DNA of 64,000 nt from Pseudomonadota bacterium (GTDB taxonomy: Bacteria; Pseudomonadota; Gammaproteobacteria; Steroidobacterales; Woeseiaceae): NCBI GenBank assembly GCA_027621915.1, contig JAQCAD010000006.1, forward strand, positions 40,076 to 104,075, written 5' to 3'. The notes beneath the pieces were generated by a model that saw nothing but the letters and a program-made list of their open reading frames with translations, was not told the origin of the DNA and did no database searches. A program made the position numbers and the translations under genes. Every line of letters starts with the position of its first letter. The stretch's first letter is position 1. Below, piece after piece: positions 55,072 to 64,000 of the stretch.

Positions 55072-57432
55072 TCAGTTTCCACTATTGAGCGTCAGAGAGT
55101 GCACAGTCGGGCCCGGCAGAAAATCTGTCGGTCGTCCTTCAACCCAGTCGTTATGCCCTTTGAAGTAATAGTCGGACAGTGGATGCCCGCTTTGGCCGGC
55201 CGGCATATGCAGATAGCCGCTTTCCTCATGGCCAGGTGACACTCCAAATCGTTCAGACGCACCAAAGTCAGGAAATTGTGCGCGTGGCATATTCGAATCG
55301 CCTTGCAGCTCATTGGCGGGCATGTCAATCCAGCGTGATAAAAACGGTACGGCTCGACTTAGCGGATGCCGAATCGCCGCCGTATTTCGCTCGCCCCAGG
55401 TACGATTTTCGAGGCCGTCCGGATAGGTTTCCGCGTAACTACGGATGTTTGCATCGACTGCCTGAAGGAGCAAATCGCTCCAGTCCACATAATTATCCGT
55501 CAGCAAATATGCAGGCTTCTGGGTAATCAAAGCCCAGATCGGGCCTTCAAGTTGATTACTGACTTCCAGGTTTTCGGCTCCGTACCGTTCGATCACAGGC
55601 TGAAAAAACATGGCGATCACACGCCGCCGAACTTCATTGCGAAACTCCCTGACGAGTCGGTAGCCAACGGACTCGGGCGTCGCACGAGGAATCCAGTCTT
55701 CGACCAATCGACGAAAGGACGCTCGGCCCTCATTGCCTGCAATCACGGACGGACCTAACGTGTCCAGCAGCAAGTCATGCCACCGATCAAGAAATAGCGC
55801 ACGATCATCCAGCTGAATGGCCAACATGACCTCTGGCGCGAACTGATCTATTGCAGTCAAACTGTCGCGAATCTGTCTGGCTCTCGCGCCCAGGTCGTAG
55901 CCACCGTCGCCGATTAACAGCAACGCGTCACTATCAGCCACCCTCGCGTTGGCAGTCCAGATCCGTCCGGATTCAGGGTTTAGCACGCGTGGATATTCCG
56001 CGGCAGCAAGCCATCCGTTCCAACCTCCTGTTTCGCTCCAGTCAACCGGTACCGTGGAGCCGATGCGACGTGGAATCCTGCCGGCGATCGTCCAGCCGAT
56101 ATTGCCGTCAACATCGCCAACGACGAAATTCTGCGGCGGCATTCCGATGTTGTTTGCGATCGCCATCGCAGTCTGTGCGTCTTGCGCGTTCTCCAGATCA
56201 AGATGCCCAAGCGTTACGGCATCCGCATGATGGGCGATCCAGCTGACAGCGATCAGTTGATCGGGATCCGCGCTCTCTTCTCTCAATGGTCCCCAGATCG
56301 TGTCGCGGATTTCCAGAGTCTCCGGATCCTGATCCTTGACCAAAATGACTTCGCGAAAGGTCGTGAACGCCTTTTGCCCGCCAGGCGTCAGGTAGGTTTC
56401 CGCCGCGTCACCTGGTCGCACAATAACCGCATCAGTCCAGTCGCCATAACTATTCGTATTTCCCCAGGCGACCCGACCGTTACTGCCGGCAACCAGTATT
56501 GGCGTGCCAGGTAACGTCAGCCCGTTCAGGTCAATTGACGTGTCGCCTTGCACTCGCAATCTGGCCCGATAAAACACATTGGGCGCTGTAAGTCCGAGGT
56601 GCATATCGTTGGCCACGATCGCCGCGCCAGTTGTTGTAAGTAGCCCCGAAACGGCCCAGTTATTGCTACCCGGAACCAGTCGCTCCGGCCAATTCCCGGC
56701 AGCATGCTTGGCGGCGGATAAGCCATGTAACGAAAACTCCTGTGGATCCGGCAAGTCGATCTCGCTACGTGGCTCACCGATCAATGGTGCATCCCATGTC
56801 GTGCCCTCTGGGTAAAGCCAGTGGAAAGCGGCCTTTGGCAATACATTTTGCGCCAGCCCACGACCTACGTCTCGCTGTGCCGTTTCATCATTCAGCTCCA
56901 TGAACATCGAGTAAACGACCAGCAACGTGTCTGCCTGCTCCCAGGGGCGCGGCTTTGTATTCAGAAGGAAATACTCAAACGGTTTCACACCAAGGCCCGA
57001 CAGGCCGTCATTCACGCCGTCCGTGTATGCCTGCAGAATCATCTCCTCCGTTGTGCTCATACTTCCCAGAACCTGGCCGGCTCGGGTCCGAAAACGGTGA
57101 AACCTCGATCGCCTGTCGATTGGTAACGCGACACTACCGAAGATTTCCGCGAGCTCACCTGCTGCCTTGCGTCGCGTCAGGTCCATCTGGAAAAAGCGGT
57201 CCTGACCGTGTACATAGCCGGTTGCATAAGCCAGATCTTCACGATTCGCGGCTGTAACCGTTGGAATGCCGCTGGCGTCTCGGTCGATAACCACATTGGC
57301 GGCAAGACCGTCCGTCACGAGTTCACCGTCAAGTTGCGGCAGGCTTTTCATTAGCACAAAGTATGCCGAGGCGATGCCAACCGATGTCGCAAGCACGGCA
57401 ACGATTATCAACCTGATAAACAATCGTTTCAT
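55072..57432 (-). CDS. Penicillin acylase-family N-terminal-nucleophile hydrolase
   Basis: 786 residues. Signal anchor at about residues 5-27, an alpha-chain region with RDASGIPTVTAANREDLAYATGYVHGQDRFFQMD split by GIPTV and GYVHGQDR, a spacer, and the beta-chain start S256 in PGSNNWAVSG. Self-cleavage before that Ser would release the catalytic N-terminal nucleophile. VANDMHLGLTAPNVFY and AWGNTNSYGDW are beta-chain motifs. The family includes penicillin G acylases and acyl-homoserine-lactone acylases; the substrate here cannot be told from sequence. Periplasmic. Confidence 0.92.
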   Translation of the reverse strand: MKRLFIRLIIVAVLATSVGIASAYFVLMKSLPQLDGELVTDGLAANVVIDRDASGIPTVTAANREDLAYATGYVHGQDRFFQMDLTRRKAAGELAEIFGSVALPIDRRSRFHRFRTRAGQVLGSMSTTEEMILQAYTDGVNDGLSGLGVKPFEYFLLNTKPRPWEQADTLLVVYSMFMELNDETAQRDVGRGLAQNVLPKAAFHWLYPEGTTWDAPLIGEPRSEIDLPDPQEFSLHGLSAAKHAAGNWPERLVPGSNNWAVSGLLTTTGAAIVANDMHLGLTAPNVFYRARLRVQGDTSIDLNGLTLPGTPILVAGSNGRVAWGNTNSYGDWTDAVIVRPGDAAETYLTPGGQKAFTTFREVILVKDQDPETLEIRDTIWGPLREESADPDQLIAVSWIAHHADAVTLGHLDLENAQDAQTAMAIANNIGMPPQNFVVGDVDGNIGWTIAGRIPRRIGSTVPVDWSETGGWNGWLAAAEYPRVLNPESGRIWTANARVADSDALLLIGDGGYDLGARARQIRDSLTAIDQFAPEVMLAIQLDDRALFLDRWHDLLLDTLGPSVIAGNEGRASFRRLVEDWIPRATPESVGYRLVREFRNEVRRRVIAMFFQPVIERYGAENLEVSNQLEGPIWALITQKPAYLLTDNYVDWSDLLLQAVDANIRSYAETYPDGLENRTWGERNTAAIRHPLSRAVPFLSRWIDMPANELQGDSNMPRAQFPDFGASERFGVSPGHEESGYLHMPAGQSGHPLSDYYFKGHNDWVEGRPTDFLPGPTVHSLTLNSGN

Positions 57433-57457
57433 TTTCTTACCTTGATTTAATGCGGTA

Positions 57458-58894
57458 TCAGATAGTCGCGCTGACTTCGACGATCTGCATCGAATTCGTA
57501 CTTCCGGACACGCCGCTCAAATCTCCCTTAGTGAAGATTACAAGATCACCCTCTTCGACGAGTTTTTTGGACAACAGGATCGCAAAGATGTCGCGATACA
57601 ACAGCCCGATATCGGTCTGCTGGATTGTGAACGATACGGGATATACCCCTCGATACAGCGTTACGCGGCGACTGGTTGAATCGTGCGGCGTAAACGCGTA
57701 GATCGGGATATCTGATCGAATCCTCGACATCCAGAGCGTTGTTGAACCTGATTCAGTCAAGGCAATTATCGCTCTTACTTTCAGATGATTCGCTGTATAC
57801 ATCACCGCCATAGCGATCGCTTCATCCACAGCGCTAAAACGATCATCCAGGCGATGCGTCGTGCGACCCATGGTCAGAGCGTGCTTCTCGGCACCAACAC
57901 AAACGCTATTCATGGCCGAAATAACCTCGACAGGATAGCTGCCGACAGCGGTTTCCGCAGACAACATTACCGCATCAGTGCCATCCATCACCGCGTTCGC
58001 GACATCAGAAACTTCTGCACGAGTCGGTATAGGGTTGGTGATCATAGATTCCATCATCTGAGTCGCAGTGATCACTACTTTGTTCTTGTGACGCGTGTGC
58101 CGAATGATGCTTTTTTGCATCCCCGTGAGCTCCGCGTACCCCATTTCAACTCCAAGGTCGCCGCGCGCAACCATGATGGCGTCAGAAGCATCGATGATCG
58201 AGTCAATACAATCGAGCGCTTCGACACGTTCAATCTTGGCGATAATTGCGCCTTTACCGCCGGCGGCCGTCAATAATCTGCGCGCCTCGTCGATGTCATC
58301 CGCACTGCGTACGAACGAAACGGCGATGTAGTCCATATTCATATCAGCGGCAAATTGAATGTCCGATCTGTCCTTATCGGTCAGTGCAGGCGCAGAAAGC
58401 CCGCCGCCTTCACGATTAATACCTTTGTGGTCCGACAAAACGCCGCCGATAACGACAGTGGTATGAATCCTGGTGCCGTCAACACGAGCGACCTTAAGCG
58501 TCATCTGGCCGTCATTAAGTAAAAGCACGTCTCCTGCGTCGACGTCTTTGTGCAGGTCTTCATACGCGACGCCAACTCCGTTCTGGTCGCCTTCACTCGC
58601 GCCTAACGATGAATCGATATAAAAACTGTCGCCGACGCGAAGTTTGACGCTGCTGTTCTTAAATCTGCGGATGCGGATCTTCGGCCCTTGCAGGTCGCCG
58701 ATAACGCCGATGAAACGGTTACTATGTGCGGCAACTTCGCGCAAACGCGACAGACGCAGTTTCTGCTGCTCGTGGTCGCCGTGAGAGAAGTTAAGGCGCG
58801 CAACGTCGAGTCCCGCACCAATCATTTGTCGAAGCGTCTCGGGATCATCTGTGGAGGGTCCGAGCGTCGCCACAATCTTTGTTCTTTTTCGCAT
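57458..58894 (-). CDS. pyk: Pyruvate kinase
   Basis: 478 residues. Converts PEP and ADP to pyruvate and ATP. MRKRTKIVATLGPSTDDPETL at the start, split as RKRTKIVATLGPS; then LNFSHGDHEQQ, GDLQGPKIRI, IAKIERVEALD, MVARGDLGVEMG and the signature TATQMMESMI. ATG 58894 is chosen by homology; it has no Shine-Dalgarno, and a GATAAT hexamer lies seven bases upstream, so the transcript may start at or near the ATG. Divergent from the PhoX-like gene. Confidence 0.96.
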   Translation of the reverse strand: MRKRTKIVATLGPSTDDPETLRQMIGAGLDVARLNFSHGDHEQQKLRLSRLREVAAHSNRFIGVIGDLQGPKIRIRRFKNSSVKLRVGDSFYIDSSLGASEGDQNGVGVAYEDLHKDVDAGDVLLLNDGQMTLKVARVDGTRIHTTVVIGGVLSDHKGINREGGGLSAPALTDKDRSDIQFAADMNMDYIAVSFVRSADDIDEARRLLTAAGGKGAIIAKIERVEALDCIDSIIDASDAIMVARGDLGVEMGYAELTGMQKSIIRHTRHKNKVVITATQMMESMITNPIPTRAEVSDVANAVMDGTDAVMLSAETAVGSYPVEVISAMNSVCVGAEKHALTMGRTTHRLDDRFSAVDEAIAMAVMYTANHLKVRAIIALTESGSTTLWMSRIRSDIPIYAFTPHDSTSRRVTLYRGVYPVSFTIQQTDIGLLYRDIFAILLSKKLVEEGDLVIFTKGDLSGVSGSTNSMQIVEVSATI

Positions 58895-59022
58895 GGGCGC
58901 AATTATCGCACAACGATTGCATAACCGGTATGACACTGCCCGAAACATTCCGGGTGCCACAATTTCGCAAACAGGTTATCCTCGATGTAAATTCTTACAA
59001 TGATCTTGGGTCACCACTAGCG

Positions 59023-60399
59023 ATGATCAGTCGGCGCCGTTTCGTGAGCATGTTGGCGATAGCCGCCGCAAGCCCTGCAAAATCTCTGGCGGAGGCAAAA
59101 CCTTCTGCTGCATCCGGCTTCGGGCCGCTTAGACCCGACCCGAACGGCATCATCGATTTGCCGGCAGGATTTGACTACACCGTGGTCGCGGAACGGGGTC
59201 AGGAAATGAACGATGGCCTGCTCGTGCCGGGCCTTCAGGACGGCATGGCGGCGTTTGCCGGTGAAGATAACAGTGTCATTCTTGTCTGTAACCACGAGAT
59301 TAACCCCTACGAAGTCGCCGAGAGTCCGTTTGGCAGGCGGGCAGAACGATATTCGAAAGTAAATCCGCTCGTGCAGTATGACAACGGAATGGACAAATCT
59401 CCTGCGCTTGGCGGCACGACAACTATTCATTACGATCCAACCACACGTCGTCGAACTCATATGCATATGAGCCTCTCGGGCACGGAGAATAATTGTGCCG
59501 GTGGTCGGACGCCGTGGGGCAGTTGGCTTTCCTGCGAGGAATGTTTCTTCGATCCCGGTACGTCGTTTGAACGAGGCTATGTCGTTCATCGACAGAAAAA
59601 ACACGGATATGTATTTGAAGTGCCCGCAAATGCCATGGAAGCCGTCAATCCTTTACCCCTGACGCAAATGGGTCGCTTTGAACACGAAGCGGCGGCGGTT
59701 AACCCGGCGACCGGCGTTGTCTACCTGACGGAAGATCAACATCAAAGCCTTCTTTACCGTTTCGTACCAAATGTCCCCGGTCAACTCAGCAAGGGTGGAC
59801 GCCTGCAGGCGCTCTGCGTCAAAGATCAGAAAAACTTTGATACTCGTAATTGGCTTATCGCCGGAGGAATGGCGGTGAATCGTTCTTATGAAGCATCATG
59901 GATCGACCTTGAAGAGCCTGACGTCACTGAAAACGACCTGCGACTGCGAGGTGCTGACCTTGGCGCAGCAATATTTGCTCGCGGCGAAGGTATTTGCTAC
60001 GCCGATGGCGAGATTGTGATGGCGGCGACAATCGGCGGTGTACAACGCCTGGGGCAATTGTTCGCCTATACGCCAAGCCCAGCCGAAGGCACTGACGGCG
60101 AAGAAAAACTGCCGGGAAAAATTCGCCTGCTCGCAGAGTCGACGTCCGACAGCGTATTGCGACACGCCGACAATCTAACCCTGAGTCCGTGGGGCGACCT
60201 TATTGTATGTGAAGATACGGCCGGTCATTGCGGCCTCGTTGGCATCCGGCCGGACGGCCAACAATATGCGCTCGCGGATAATGCCTACACGAGCTCCGAG
60301 CTGGCTGGAATCTGCTTTTCGCCCGCCGGCAACGTCATGTTTGTTAACATTCAGTTACGCGGCATGACGCTCGCCATTACCGGGCCTTGGCCCGTTTAG
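59023..60399 (+). CDS. PhoX/DUF839-family secreted protein (putative phosphatase)
   Basis: 458 residues. Tat-type signal: [21 protein letters not shown]. The mature part is a DUF839/PhoX beta-propeller with [61 protein letters not shown] and [15 protein letters not shown]. PhoX enzymes are Ca2+/Fe-dependent alkaline phosphatases; CEE and other acidic ligand positions are present, but activity in this shorter form is not certain. ATG 59023 gives the signal; the frame opens earlier (58879) but overlaps pyk. It ends overlapping the pgk stop, antiparallel between pyk and pgk. Confidence 0.88.
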   Translation: MISRRRFVSMLAIAAASPAKSLAEAKPSAASGFGPLRPDPNGIIDLPAGFDYTVVAERGQEMNDGLLVPGLQDGMAAFAGEDNSVILVCNHEINPYEVAESPFGRRAERYSKVNPLVQYDNGMDKSPALGGTTTIHYDPTTRRRTHMHMSLSGTENNCAGGRTPWGSWLSCEECFFDPGTSFERGYVVHRQKKHGYVFEVPANAMEAVNPLPLTQMGRFEHEAAAVNPATGVVYLTEDQHQSLLYRFVPNVPGQLSKGGRLQALCVKDQKNFDTRNWLIAGGMAVNRSYEASWIDLEEPDVTENDLRLRGADLGAAIFARGEGICYADGEIVMAATIGGVQRLGQLFAYTPSPAEGTDGEEKLPGKIRLLAESTSDSVLRHADNLTLSPWGDLIVCEDTAGHCGLVGIRPDGQQYALADNAYTSSELAGICFSPAGNVMFVNIQLRGMTLAITGPWPV

Positions 60400-61571
60400 G
60401 CGTTCGCGCGCTTTTCCAGAATTTCTACAGCCGGCAGTTTTTTGCCCTCGACGAACTCAAGGAACGCCCCACCGCCGGTAGAAATGTAAGATACGCCGTC
60501 AGTTACGTCGTACTTGTCGATCGCCGCCAATGTGTCGCCGCCACCTGCAATAGAAAATGCGTTGCTGTTCGCGATTGCCTCTGCCATCGCCTTGGTTCCC
60601 GCGCCAAACTGATCGAATTCGAATACGCCAACCGGACCGTTCCAGATTATGGTTCCCGCGCTTTCAATAATCTCAGCAAAGTATTTCGAGGTCGCAGGAC
60701 CAATATCGAGGATCAATTCGTCCTTGGCAACTTCGCTAACCAAGCGCACAGTCGCTCCTGATTCGGCCGAAAATTCCTTCGCGACAACCACATCTACAGG
60801 TATCGGTATGTCGGCACGATCGGCATCGTTGTTAGCCAGTTTGATCGCTGTTTGGAGCATATCTGCTTCGTACAATGATTTGCCCACCTCGTAACCCGCT
60901 GCGGCAATGAAAGTATTGGCAATGCCTCCGCCTACGATCAACTGATCAACGATGCCCGCCAGCGCATCAAGCACAGTGAGTTTGGTGGATACTTTTGAAC
61001 CGCCAACAATAGCGACCAAAGGCCGGGCGGGATTATCAAGTGCTCTTGCCAGCGCTGCGAGCTCGCGTGACAGCAACGGACCGGCACAGGCAACCGGAGC
61101 ATATTTCGCGACGCCGTATGTACTCGATTGCGCCCTGTGCGCCGTGCCGAAAGCGTCCATGACAAACACGTCGCAAAGCGCTGCCATGCGCTTCGACAAG
61201 TCTTCGTCACAGGCTTTCTCACCAGGCAGAAAGCGAACATTCTCGAGCAACACCACCTTACCCGGCTCAATATCTACGCCGTCGATCCATTCGCGAACAA
61301 GCGGCACCTGCGTATCAAGGAGCTCTGACAGTCTTGCAGCCACCGGCGCGAGTGAGAACGCTGCGTCAGGTGATCCTTCGACCGGTCGGCCGAGGTGCGA
61401 CATCAACATGACTGCCGCACCCGAATCCAGCGCTGCCCGTATCGTCGGCAATGCGGCTCTGATGCGAGCGTCACTTGTGACCTGGCCATCTGCGACCGGC
61501 ACGTTCAGGTCCTCGCGTATCAATACGCGTTTCCCGGCGAGGTCGAGCTCGCTCATGTTGATAACAGGCAT
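60396..61571 (-). CDS. pgk: Phosphoglycerate kinase
   Basis: 391 residues. [20 protein letters not shown] matches the E. coli N-terminus and sets the start at 61571; an ATG 15 bases later is possible. Other motifs: [51 protein letters not shown] and [12 protein letters not shown]. Transfers phosphate from 1,3-bisphosphoglycerate to ADP. 23 bases after gap in the same direction; stop overlaps the PhoX-like stop by three bases. Confidence 0.97.
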   Translation of the reverse strand: MPVINMSELDLAGKRVLIREDLNVPVADGQVTSDARIRAALPTIRAALDSGAAVMLMSHLGRPVEGSPDAAFSLAPVAARLSELLDTQVPLVREWIDGVDIEPGKVVLLENVRFLPGEKACDEDLSKRMAALCDVFVMDAFGTAHRAQSSTYGVAKYAPVACAGPLLSRELAALARALDNPARPLVAIVGGSKVSTKLTVLDALAGIVDQLIVGGGIANTFIAAAGYEVGKSLYEADMLQTAIKLANNDADRADIPIPVDVVVAKEFSAESGATVRLVSEVAKDELILDIGPATSKYFAEIIESAGTIIWNGPVGVFEFDQFGAGTKAMAEAIANSNAFSIAGGGDTLAAIDKYDVTDGVSYISTGGGAFLEFVEGKKLPAVEILEKRANA

Positions 61572-61594
61572 GTCAGCTCTTCGGATCTGAGACT

Positions 61595-62608
61595 TTACTT
61601 CGCGTTGTAAAGTGCCACGGCAGTATCGAGCATGCGGTTCGAAAAGCCCCACTCGTTGTCATACCAGGAGATTACCTTGACCAGGTTGCCTTGCATGACT
61701 TTGGTTAGCCCGGCATCGTAGGTGGATGATGCCGGATCATGATTAAAATCAATCGATACCAATGGTTCATCGTTGTAGGCCAACACGCCTTTCAGCTCAC
61801 CTTCGGCCGCGTCCTTCATTATTTTGTTCACTTCTTCGATCGTCGTATTTCGTTTGGCAACAAAAGTCAGATCAACGGCGGAGACATTAATTGTCGGAAC
61901 ACGCATCGAAAAACCGTCCAGCTTGCCGGCGAGTTCCGGCAACACGAGGCCAACCGCCTTAGCTGCGCCCGTGCTGGTCGGAATCTGCGACATTGTTGCC
62001 GAGCGTGCGCGTCGCAAATCCTTGTGGAACACGTCCGTTAGTACCTGGTCATTGGTATACGCATGAATCGTCGTCATGATGCCGTGTTCAACACCTATTT
62101 TCTCATGCAGCGGTTTTACGAGCGGCGCCAGGCAGTTGGTCGTGCAGGACGCATTTGAAATGATTGTGTCACTTGCCTTTAGCGTATGGTGATTAACGCC
62201 GTAAACAATCGTCGCGTCAACCTCGCCGCTTCCAGGCGCGGATATAATGACTTTTTTCGCGCCGCCTGCGAGATGTTTCGACGCCGCCTCACGGGAGCTG
62301 AAAAAGCCTGTGGACTCGAACACAATCTCAACGCCCAGTTCGCCCCATGGCAGTTTGACCGGATCACGTTCGGCAAGCACCTTGATCCGGTCGCCGTTGA
62401 CAACCATGTAGTCGCCATCAACGCTGATCTTGCCCGGAAAACGACCATGTGCAGTGTCTCGCCTGGTCAGATGTGCGTTGGTATTTGTGTCGCCCAGATC
62501 GTTAACGGCAACGATTTCGATTTTAGATCGCTTGTCGCCTTCGTAAAGTGCGCGCAACACATTGCGACCGATGCGCCCATATCCGTTAATACCAACCTTG
62601 ATAGTCAT
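61595..62608 (-). CDS. gap: Glyceraldehyde-3-phosphate dehydrogenase
   Basis: 337 residues. NAD-binding [17 protein letters not shown], catalytic Cys in [13 protein letters not shown], the S-loop region [20 protein letters not shown], and C-terminal [18 protein letters not shown] 62608, 37 bases after the tkt stop. Part of the tkt-gap-pgk run, with pyk beyond the antiparallel gene. Confidence 0.98.
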   Translation of the reverse strand: MTIKVGINGYGRIGRNVLRALYEGDKRSKIEIVAVNDLGDTNTNAHLTRRDTAHGRFPGKISVDGDYMVVNGDRIKVLAERDPVKLPWGELGVEIVFESTGFFSSREAASKHLAGGAKKVIISAPGSGEVDATIVYGVNHHTLKASDTIISNASCTTNCLAPLVKPLHEKIGVEHGIMTTIHAYTNDQVLTDVFHKDLRRARSATMSQIPTSTGAAKAVGLVLPELAGKLDGFSMRVPTINVSAVDLTFVAKRNTTIEEVNKIMKDAAEGELKGVLAYNDEPLVSIDFNHDPASSTYDAGLTKVMQGNLVKVISWYDNEWGFSNRMLDTAVALYNAK

Positions 62609-62645
62609 TCACATCTCCTGGATCTGTCTCCGGTGACAACCGGAT

Positions 62646-64000
62646 TCATCGACAAGCCAGCATTTCTCTGGCATTTTTTAGTACGTTTGCTACCGAAAAA
62701 CCGAAGTGCTCGAACAACTCTTCCGCCGGCGCCGATGCGCCGAATCGATCGAGTCCAATAACGCGACCGTCCGTGCCGACATAGCGCCACCAACCCTCGG
62801 TTACGCCTGCTTCGATCGCCAATCGTGTCGTAACACCTGGCGTCAGCACAGAATCCCTGTAGTCGCCAGGTTGGGCGTCAAACAGATCGGTGCACGGCAT
62901 GGAAACGATACGAACATTCACGCCGTCCGCATGAAGCGCTTCTGCCGCAGTCGTGGCGAGAGCTATTTCGGAACCTGTCGAAATGATAATGATATCCGGT
63001 GTTTTGTCGGAATCACGCAGAACGTAGCCACCACGGCTGATCGCCGCAATCTGCTGCTCACTACGCACTTGGTGCGGCAGCCCCTGTCGCGTCAGAACCA
63101 GGCTGGTCGGGCCATCGCGTCGCTCAAGCGCATGACGCCACGCAACGGCGGTCTCAACCGTATCGCAAGGACGCCAGACACTCATGTTCGGCATGATGCG
63201 CAGACTTGCCGTATGCTCGACCGGCTGATGAGTCGGGCCATCTTCGCCGAGACCGATCGAGTCGTGCGTAAACACAAAAATGTTCTGTAACTGCATTAAC
63301 GCCGCCATGCGCAATGCATTTCGCGAATAATCCGAGAACGTAAGAAAGGTCCCGGAATAAGGAATGATGCCGCTATGCAGGCCGAGACCGTTGCACAATG
63401 CCGACATGCCAAACTCGCGCACTCCAAAATATATGTAATTTCCCGAGGCATCATCGCCCGTAATAACGACTGATCCGCTATGCTTCGTGAGATTCGATCC
63501 TGTCAGGTCTGCTGACCCGCCCACCAATTCCGGTAACGCTGGCGCAAATGCGTTCAAAGCAACCAGCGACGCCTGGCGCGTCGCCATTTTGGCGCCGGCG
63601 TCATTGATGCCGGCGATGGCATTATCTGCAATATCATCCCAGTTCACGGGAAGTTTACCCGTCATGCGTCGACGGAACTCCGAAGCCAGATCAGGATACG
63701 CAGCCTCATAAGAGGCAAAAGTCTCACTCCAGTCATGCTCGAGCGAGTTTCCACGCTCTAGACCGTTCCATGCCGCCAGAACCTCAGTCGGGATTTCGAA
63801 TGGCGGATGACTCCAGCCCAATTCTGCACGCGCCGCGGCAATTTCATCGTGTCCAAGCGGCGCTCCGTGCGTGCTTGCCGTGCCTTGCTTGTTAGGTGAT
63901 CCAAAACCAATCACGGTTTTGCAGCAAATCAGCGACGGACGATCGCTATCGGCAATTGCCGCCTCAATGGCATCAGCGATTAATACGCTGTCATGTCCAT
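62646..64000 (-). CDS. tkt: Transketolase, C-terminal part (5' end outside window)
   Basis: About 451 residues are present; the frame enters from the right edge with HDSVLIADAIEAAIADSDRP and continues VIGFGSPNKQGTASTHGAPLG. Visible are GGSADLTGSNLT, FGVREFGMSALCNGLGLH, TFLTFSDYSRNALRMAALM, THDSIGLGEDGPTHQPVEH and GLDRFGASAPAEELFEHFG. These cover the end of the TPP-binding domain, the Pyr domain and the C-terminal domain. First gene of the glycolytic/pentose run here. Complete C-terminus; start not seen. Confidence 0.97.
   Translation of the reverse strand, partial: GHDSVLIADAIEAAIADSDRPSLICCKTVIGFGSPNKQGTASTHGAPLGHDEIAAARAELGWSHPPFEIPTEVLAAWNGLERGNSLEHDWSETFASYEAAYPDLASEFRRRMTGKLPVNWDDIADNAIAGINDAGAKMATRQASLVALNAFAPALPELVGGSADLTGSNLTKHSGSVVITGDDASGNYIYFGVREFGMSALCNGLGLHSGIIPYSGTFLTFSDYSRNALRMAALMQLQNIFVFTHDSIGLGEDGPTHQPVEHTASLRIMPNMSVWRPCDTVETAVAWRHALERRDGPTSLVLTRQGLPHQVRSEQQIAAISRGGYVLRDSDKTPDIIIISTGSEIALATTAAEALHADGVNVRIVSMPCTDLFDAQPGDYRDSVLTPGVTTRLAIEAGVTEGWWRYVGTDGRVIGLDRFGASAPAEELFEHFGFSVANVLKNAREMLACR

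Overview
The window reads as a chromosomal segment of a free-living Gram-negative gammaproteobacterium. The evidence is a complete division and cell-wall (dcw) cluster in canonical order, Kdo and Lpt lipopolysaccharide genes, an rpoN-hpf-ptsN-rapZ block, an rsmI-lpoA-yraN-diaA block, sspAB beside a cytochrome bc1 operon, and the DnaB-loader gene dciA. I place it only loosely, perhaps near marine Woeseiaceae/Chromatiales-like lineages. Coding density is high. I found no tRNA, 5S/16S/23S rRNA, CRISPR array, phage or insertion-sequence transposase.

Layout. 1-2700: the 5' part of secA and an M23/LytM-domain gene (minus strand), whose leader carries a clear GEMM-I cyclic-di-GMP riboswitch behind a good promoter; divergent dciA. 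3050-10966 (plus strand): a six-gene membrane-glycan cluster (GT2, GtrA-type flippase, SAM methyltransferase, STT3/PglB-like GT-C protein, and two tandem paralogous GT-C-like membrane proteins) lying between lpxC and dciA. 10978-29723 (minus strand): lpxC-ftsZ-ftsA-ftsQ-ddlB-murB-murC-murG-ftsW-murD-mraY-murF-murE-ftsI-ftsL-rsmH-mraZ, listed here right to left in transcription. It is read from a recognisable Pmra promoter with MraZ boxes, and nearly all junctions are 1-4 nt stop/start overlaps. 30106-30469: RNase P RNA. 30529-30636: a palindromic repeat that also supplies the end of rsmI.

30610-41459: rsmI, lpoA, yraN, diaA, sspB, sspA, petC-petB-petA, degS, murA, ibaG. 41622-50969: a yrbG-type antiporter, kdsD, kdsC, lptC, lptA, lptB, rpoN, hpf, ptsN, rapZ, mgtE, all on the plus strand. 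50976-57432: patatin phospholipase, secreted peroxiredoxin, MoxR/VWA pair, penicillin-acylase-family hydrolase. 57458-64000: pyk, an antiparallel PhoX/DUF839 gene, pgk, gap and the 3' part of tkt.

Most of the window builds and maintains the envelope: peptidoglycan precursors and septal synthesis (dcw, murA, lpoA), lipid A and Kdo (lpxC, kdsCD), LPS transport (lptABC), envelope stress (degS), and protein export (secA). The two parts that look least ordinary are the c-di-GMP-controlled LytM gene, whose HxH motif is degenerate (Asn-x-His), and the STT3-like/GT-C glycan cluster. Function calls rest on motifs and synteny read by eye; no database search was possible.
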